Part shown: positions 6,180-8,743 of the stretch, piece after piece
Position numbering within the stretch: the stretch's first letter is position 1
Layout of the letters: each line of letters begins with the position of its first letter
Assembly (NCBI GenBank): GCA_934561515.1
Contig: CAKTGM010000047.1
Span: 1 to 8,743, forward strand
Direction of reading: 5' to 3'
DNA from: an uncultured Oscillospiraceae bacterium
GTDB lineage: Bacteria > Bacillota > Clostridia > Oscillospirales > Oscillospiraceae
Length of the DNA: 8,743 bases
Position numbers and translations under genes: made by a program
The notes under the pieces: generated by a model
The model's input: the letters and a program-made list of their open reading frames with translations, nothing else
Database searches by the model: none
Told to the model about the DNA's origin: nothing

Positions 6180-6338
6180 TCAGCAGCCGCAGCCGTTGTT
6201 GCAGCCGCAGCCGTTGCCGCTGCCACAGCCACAGCCGTTGCCGCAGCCGCCATAGCCGCCGCAGGCGCAGAGCAGGATGATGAGGATCAGGATCCACAGG
6301 CAGCAGCCGCCGCCGAAGCAACCGTTGTTATTGCACAT
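6180..6338 (-). CDS. Small Cys/Gly-rich membrane-anchored peptide (chorion-like high-cysteine type)
   Basis: A 52-residue reading frame: MCNNNGCFGGGCC, a hydrophobic stretch LWILILIILLC (14-24), then a C-terminal part made of GCG, GCGC and NGC units. It has 13 cysteines and 17 glycines. A good ribosome binding site (GGGGG at 6347-6351, 8 bases before ATG 6338), a candidate promoter and a shared terminator argue that it is a real gene. It resembles the short clostridial proteins annotated as 'chorion class high-cysteine' proteins, whose role is unknown to me; similar Gly/Cys-rich peptides occur in spore coats. The helix would place it in or at a membrane, leaving the Cys-rich tail available for metal binding or disulfide cross-linking (inference). 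The tail is coded by near-identical repeats (GCAGCCGCAGCCGTTG at 6183-6198 and 6201-6216), suggesting growth by repeat duplication. Confidence 0.78.
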   Translation of the reverse strand: MCNNNGCFGGGCCLWILILIILLCACGGYGGCGNGCGCGSGNGCGCNNGCGC

Positions 6339-6361
6339 AAAACGAACCCCCTATGAAGATT

Positions 6362-6384
6362 GGGATCGCCCGCTCGGCGATCTC
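6362..6384 (-). other. Hairpin in the leader of the Cys-rich peptide gene
   Basis: GGATCGCC (from 6363) pairs with GGCGATC plus flanking bases (6376-6384): 9 pairs including one G-T, with a 5-base CGCTC loop. It lies between the SLH-like gene stop and the Cys-rich gene start. With no T tract in the direction of transcription, it may be a leader hairpin or a weak terminator of the upstream gene. Confidence 0.4.
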
Positions 6385-6391
6385 AACCCAT

Positions 6392-6420
6392 AGTATGGCG
6401 GGGAGAAAAAAACGTGTCAG
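6392..6420 (-). promoter_or_regulatory. Candidate promoter for the Cys-rich peptide gene
   Basis: Minus strand: CTGACA (6420-6415), a 17-base spacer, CATACT (6397-6392). The -35 box overlaps the stop codon of the SLH-like gene. Each box has one mismatch to consensus. If used, transcription would start at about the hairpin 6362-6384. A sporulation sigma factor could also be involved, but no such site was identified. Confidence 0.35.
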
Positions 6421-7529
6421 CGGATGCGCGCGGATGTGACCAACGTGCGGGAGAAGCGGTAGGCGTCCGCTGTGAAAACGCCGCGCGAGACGAGCGCATC
6501 GCTCAGCGCCGTGCCGCCGCTCACATTCGTTTCCAGCGCGTAATAGGAAAGGTAGACAACGTCTGCGCGCAGGAAGGAGGTGCTGCGCAGCGCGCTCACC
6601 TCGCCGGCGGTCAGAACGCCCGCGGCCTGCGCCCGCTCGGGCGAGGTCGTAATGTCGGACTGCGCGGTGGAGCTGTAGCGCAGTGCGCGCAGGAGAAATT
6701 CCGTGTACATCTCCGCAGAGGCGCTCATCGCCGCGCCGAAGGTCGTCGCGTCGACGCCGTTGGTGTAGCCCTCCTGATAGCCGTAGGCTGCGTAGCATTC
6801 CGCCCAGTCAGGAACGTCGGTGAAGGGGAAGGAAGCTGTGCAGGAGAGGGCCTCCTTTTCCTCGCCGAGCATACGGATGAGCATGATGAGCGCCTCCATG
6901 CGCGTCGGAGCTTTTTCAAGGTCAAAGCCGCTGGCGTAGGCGGTGTCGGACCCGCGGAAAAGCCCCAGCGTCTTGAGAGAAGCGGCCATGGCGGGATAGT
7001 CGGGCGAGGCGGACGCGGAGAGCGCATAGGGCCCGCAGTAGGTCACAACGGCGGTCTTGCCCGCGGCGGTAAACTGCGCCGCCGTATCCTCGGCGACAAG
7101 ATAGCGGTGGTTTGCCGTGAGCACCGCGCCGCTTTGCACCTCGCTGCCGCTCGTCACGTCGACGACCGCACCGGAGGAGAAGCGGACATTCACATCGCCC
7201 GCGAGCACGACGACCTGCAATCCCGTCGCGCCCGAGAGAATGTCGCCCTGCTTGAGCTGCTTTTCCGTGAAGGTTTCGGCAACATTGCCGCCGGCGCCCG
7301 CCTCGGCGGCGGAGATCGTCGCGCGCAGCGCGGATTCCGCCTGCGCGTAGGCGGCTTTGCCGCTTTCGTCCAGCCTGCTGTCGACGGATGCATCGACCCT
7401 GGCGCGGAAGGTGCTTTGCAGATATTTCAGCGAGATGAGCGGGTCGCCGCTGTCGCCGGGCGCGGCAAGCGCAAGGGTCGCAAGGGCCGCCAGCGCGAGA
7501 AGAGAGGCGAGAAGCGCAGTCTTTTTCAT
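6417..7529 (-). CDS. Exported protein with SLH-like repeats
   Basis: A 370-residue secreted protein. The N-terminus MKKTALLASLLALAALATLALA is a clear Sec signal peptide, with cleavage likely near residues 22-23. Residues 25-80 are helical and Ala/Glu-rich. Residues 82-165 look strand-rich (GDILSGATGLQVVVLAGDV, SSGAVVDVTSGSEV). From about 178 onward come S-layer-homology-type repeats: YPAMAASLKTLGLFRGSD...FDLEKAPTRMEALIMLIRML (178-221), FPFTDVPDWAECYAAYGYQEGYTNG (234-258) with its continuation to 285, and a weaker third (about 300-335). SLH repeats usually tether proteins to cell-wall polysaccharide. Here they are divergent, so surface attachment is inferred. The start ATGA overlaps the rex stop by 4 bases (7526-7529), with GGAGG (7540-7544) 9 bases upstream, indicating co-transcription and translational coupling with rex. 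The biological role is unknown. Confidence 0.85.
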   Translation of the reverse strand: MKKTALLASLLALAALATLALAAPGDSGDPLISLKYLQSTFRARVDASVDSRLDESGKAAYAQAESALRATISAAEAGAGGNVAETFTEKQLKQGDILSGATGLQVVVLAGDVNVRFSSGAVVDVTSGSEVQSGAVLTANHRYLVAEDTAAQFTAAGKTAVVTYCGPYALSASASPDYPAMAASLKTLGLFRGSDTAYASGFDLEKAPTRMEALIMLIRMLGEEKEALSCTASFPFTDVPDWAECYAAYGYQEGYTNGVDATTFGAAMSASAEMYTEFLLRALRYSSTAQSDITTSPERAQAAGVLTAGEVSALRSTSFLRADVVYLSYYALETNVSGGTALSDALVSRGVFTADAYRFSRTLVTSARIR

Positions 7530-8185
7530 GCCTCGTCCACCTCCGCTCCGGCCTCGGCCGAGGTCTTGGAGATGCGATAGCTCAGCGTGAGAAGACTGTC
7601 GGCAAAGTGGACGTTTTCGGTGAAAACGTCGCTGCCGACGTTCAGCTCGGTGTTGGTAAAATTCCAGATGCCGCGCACGCCGAGCCCCACGAGCTGCTCG
7701 GCAACATCCTGCGCGATGTTCCTCGGCACGGTCAGCACCGCCACGTCCGGGTGGCAGGCGGCGAAGTAGTCCTCCAGCTCATCGAGCGGGCGGATGAGAA
7801 CGTTGTTGACGCGCGTGCCGATCAGCGCGGGAGAGATATCAAAGGCCGTGTCGAGCAGGAAACCGGCCTGCTCAAAGTCAAAGTTGCGCAGCAGCGCGTG
7901 ACCCAGATGACCCGCGCCGACCACAACGAGCCGGTGTCCCTCGTCCACGCCGAGAATGTGGCCGATCTCCGTGCGCAGCTCGAGGATGTTGTAGCCGTAG
8001 CCCTGCTGGCCGAATTCGCCAAAGCAGCTCAGATCCTGACGGATCTGGGAGGCCGTGATGTCCATGCGCTCGCCGAGCAGGCTCGAGGAGATGCGCACGA
8101 TGCCCTTGGAGTGCAGTTCGTCAAGATAGCGGTAGTAGCGCGGAAGACGCCGGATGACGGCGTCGGAGATCTTTCGTTTCTTCAT
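7526..8185 (-). CDS. rex: Redox-sensing transcriptional repressor Rex
   Basis: A 219-residue dimeric DNA-binding protein that senses the NADH/NAD+ ratio and represses fermentation and respiration genes when NAD+ is high. The N-terminal winged helix (about 6-60) contains ISDAVIRRLPRYYRYLDEL, RISSSLLGERMDITASQIRQDLSCFGEFG and the GYGYN turn. The Rossmann domain starts at RLVVVGAGHLGHALL (85-99) with the GXGXXG dinucleotide loop. VLTVPRNIAQDVAEQLVGLGVRGIWNFTN (150-178) and the C-terminal helix VHFADSLLTLSYRIS (192-206) match family features; the last helix is normally domain-swapped in the dimer. Length is typical, with a short Ala/Glu tail. AAAGGA (8195-8200) lies 9 bases before ATG 8185. It is the first gene of a two-gene operon with the SLH-like protein and is probably autoregulated (see the operator-like repeat at 8235-8260). 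Confidence 0.97.
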   Translation of the reverse strand: MKKRKISDAVIRRLPRYYRYLDELHSKGIVRISSSLLGERMDITASQIRQDLSCFGEFGQQGYGYNILELRTEIGHILGVDEGHRLVVVGAGHLGHALLRNFDFEQAGFLLDTAFDISPALIGTRVNNVLIRPLDELEDYFAACHPDVAVLTVPRNIAQDVAEQLVGLGVRGIWNFTNTELNVGSDVFTENVHFADSLLTLSYRISKTSAEAGAEVDEA

Positions 8186-8215
8186 GCAGTCAAGTCCTTT
8201 GCTCAGATTAGTATG

Positions 8216-8244
8216 ATTATACGGGAGGGGAAGAAAGTTGTCAA
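8216..8244 (-). promoter_or_regulatory. Consensus promoter for rex
   Basis: Minus strand: TTGACA (8244-8239), exactly 17 bases, TATAAT (8221-8216). Both boxes are perfect consensus. Transcription would start near 8209, giving a leader of about 24 bases. A promoter this strong usually needs repression, consistent with a self-regulated repressor. Confidence 0.85.
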
Positions 8245-8260
8245 TTTTTTTAACGAACTT
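8235..8260. promoter_or_regulatory. Operator-like imperfect inverted repeat over the rex -35 box (candidate Rex site)
   Basis: AAGTTGTCAA (8235-8244) and TTAACGAACTT (8250-8260) form an imperfect inverted repeat around a T-only centre. On the minus strand it contains CGTTAA-N5-TTGACAA, close to the clostridial Rex consensus TTGTTAA-N4-TTAACAA, but with two mismatches and a spacer one base too long. It covers the rex -35 box, where a repressor would block transcription. The Rex assignment is inference. Confidence 0.4.
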
Positions 8261-8276
8261 TGCCGAAAATTTTTCC

Positions 8277-8305
8277 TTTACAGCACCGGTAAAACTTGGT
8301 ATACT
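8277..8305 (+). promoter_or_regulatory. Promoter for the tRNA-Arg locus
   Basis: TTTACA (8277-8282), 17-base spacer, TATACT (8300-8305). It points to a start near 8312, just upstream of the truncated tRNA-Arg at 8340. It diverges from the rex promoter; the two -35 boxes are about 32 bases apart. The intact tRNA-Arg downstream has no clear promoter of its own and may depend on this one. Confidence 0.7.
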
Positions 8306-8339
8306 ATCTTCTATTGAAGGACAACCATAAATCGAATAC

Positions 8340-8378
8340 GTGCCCGTAGCTCAGTTGGATAGAGCGTCAGACTCCGAC
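8340..8378 (+). pseudogene. 5' half of a tRNA-Arg(CCG), truncated at the anticodon loop
   Basis: These 39 bases match the 5' half of the intact tRNA-Arg at 8509-8547 at 36 positions. They comprise the acceptor 5' strand GTGCCCG, the D arm GCTC-AGTTGGATA-GAGC, the anticodon-stem 5' strand TCAGA and the loop CTCCGAC. What follows (ATTTCAGGCG...) cannot pair with the anticodon stem, and no T arm or acceptor 3' strand is found, so a functional tRNA cannot form. Two differences fall in the acceptor and anticodon stems, so this was once a separate gene with its own matching 3' half. Confidence 0.8.
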
Positions 8379-8508
8379 ATTTCAGGCGTCTCCAGTTGAG
8401 ATATGGCGCAAAGCCTTGCCGCACCTGCGTTTGCGGGAACGGCAGAGAAAAAATGCGTGGTCGTTGACTACTATTTGGCGACTATCGCCGAAACCCACAA
8501 CCAAATAT
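8379..8508. other. Unassigned sequence between the tRNA-Arg fragment and the intact tRNA-Arg
   Basis: About 130 bases with no gene I can support. It begins abruptly at the anticodon-loop break of the tRNA fragment. It contains a near-palindrome TTTGGCGA-CTA-TCGCCGAA (8475-8493) and a TTGACT (8464-8469) with no good -10. The last 15 or so bases before the intact tRNA partly resemble those before the fragment, suggesting the two tRNA genes arose by duplication with flanking DNA. It may be a remnant of an integrated element. Confidence 0.4.
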
Positions 8509-8585
8509 GCGCCCGTAGCTCAGTTGGATAGAGTGACAGACTCCGACTCTGTAGGCCGCTGGTTCGAATCCAGTCGGGCGTACCA
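8509..8585 (+). tRNA. tRNA-Arg, anticodon CCG, with encoded CCA
   Basis: A full cloverleaf is visible. The acceptor stem is GCGCCCG (8509-8515) with CGGGCGT (8575-8581; one G-T pair). The D arm is GCTC/GAGT (8518-8534) and the anticodon stem is ACAGA/TCTGT (8536-8540/8548-8552). Loop CTCCGAC carries anticodon CCG at 8543-8545, reading CGG. The variable loop is AGGCC, the T arm GCTGG-TTCGAAT-CCAGT (8558-8574) and the discriminator A8582. CCA (8583-8585) is encoded. All stems are intact, in contrast to the truncated copy upstream. Confidence 0.96.
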
Positions 8586-8624
8586 AAATATTTTCCCCCT
8601 GCCATGGCAGGGGGAAAATATTTT
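8585..8624. terminator. Perfect 40-bp palindromic terminator after tRNA-Arg
   Basis: Bases 8585-8604 and 8605-8624 are exact reverse complements (AAAATATTTTCCCCCTGCC-A...). They give a GC core flanked by A/T tracts on both sides, so the hairpin ends in T runs on either strand. It starts at the last base of the tRNA CCA and can terminate transcription in both directions. Confidence 0.88.
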
Positions 8625-8743
8625 ATTCGCTCCCTGAAACCATGACCTAAACAGTTTTGTATAGACCGTTTAGCTCCGATTATCGGGATTGCTTAGATTA
8701 TCCAAGAATTACGGTGTATCATAATTCCTGTTGTCATTGTGTT
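8625..8743. other. AT-richer sequence at the window end, no gene identified
   Basis: These 119 bases are visibly richer in A and T than the rest of the window. They contain a short inverted repeat GAATTA...TAATTC (8706-8727) and the palindrome CCGATTATCGG (8677-8687). No supported reading frame was found on either strand. The change in composition directly after a tRNA gene is compatible with the edge of an integrated element, but the stretch is too short to judge. Confidence 0.35.

Noticed and set aside
6183..6260. Short GC-rich repeats as a CRISPR-like or regulatory repeat array
   Set aside because: The repeats are in frame inside the Cys/Gly-rich reading frame and are explained by its repeated residues; there are no unique spacers.
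6360..7580. Long plus-strand open frame (406 codons) opposite the SLH-like gene
   Set aside because: It is antisense to a gene with signal peptide and SLH-like repeats, is Arg/Gly/Ala-rich without motifs, and has no suitable ribosome binding site.
8416..8637. 73-codon plus-strand frame containing VAQLDRVTDSDSVGRWFESSRAYQ
   Set aside because: This is the well-known spurious translation of a tRNA-Arg gene; the tRNA fold explains the sequence.

Overview
The window looks like chromosomal DNA of a GC-rich member of the Clostridia (Firmicutes), probably close to Oscillospiraceae/Ruminococcaceae. Pointers are a Rex redox repressor, an ECF sigma factor paired with an RsgI-like anti-sigma factor, an SLH-type exported protein, a MntP manganese exporter, a small Cys/Gly-rich 'chorion-like' peptide, strong GGAGG ribosome binding sites and TTGACA/TATAAT promoters. 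The species cannot be named from this sequence. Most of it is ordinary, intact housekeeping and accessory sequence. No CRISPR array, transposase, integrase or phage gene was seen.

Layout. 1-46 is the tail of an unidentified gene, followed by a perfect 20-bp hairpin (91-134). 185-841 encodes a two-helix membrane protein resembling the YcxB family. 1080-2866 is a two-gene signalling operon (ECF sigma factor, then RsgI-like anti-sigma factor with two PepSY domains) with a start/stop overlap and a good sigma-A promoter at 891-919. 2867-3205 has no convincing gene but holds a strong hairpin and an orphan reading-frame tail. 3206-3832 is an iron-sulfur-flavoprotein-like flavodoxin-fold protein. It faces, across a bidirectional terminator (3844-3875), an oxaloacetate decarboxylase/pyruvate carboxylase-type carboxyltransferase subunit (3883-5325, minus) that lacks a biotin carrier domain. 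5557-6126 is mntP, divergent from that gene. It converges across a second bidirectional terminator on a 52-residue Cys/Gly-rich membrane peptide (6180-6338, minus).

6417-8185 (minus) is a coupled pair: rex first, then an exported SLH-like protein overlapping it by ATGA. rex has a consensus promoter whose -35 box lies inside an imperfect inverted repeat resembling a Rex operator. A plus-strand promoter diverges from it and leads into a tRNA-Arg region: the 5' half of one tRNA-Arg (8340-8378) broken at the anticodon loop, about 130 bp of unrelated DNA, and a complete tRNA-Arg(CCG) with encoded CCA (8509-8585). A perfect 40-bp palindromic terminator follows, then visibly AT-richer DNA to the window end. 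This is the most likely site of past mobile-element integration.

How the genes fit together. The sigma/anti-sigma pair is an envelope-signal relay. Rex would sense NADH/NAD+ and may control itself and the SLH protein. The carboxyltransferase belongs to anaerobic C3/C4 acid metabolism, and MntP keeps cytosolic manganese low. No single pathway links the blocks. The points most worth a second look are the conserved Asn-Pro autoproteolysis motif in the anti-sigma factor, the Cys-rich peptide, the broken tRNA-Arg and the biotin-less carboxyltransferase.
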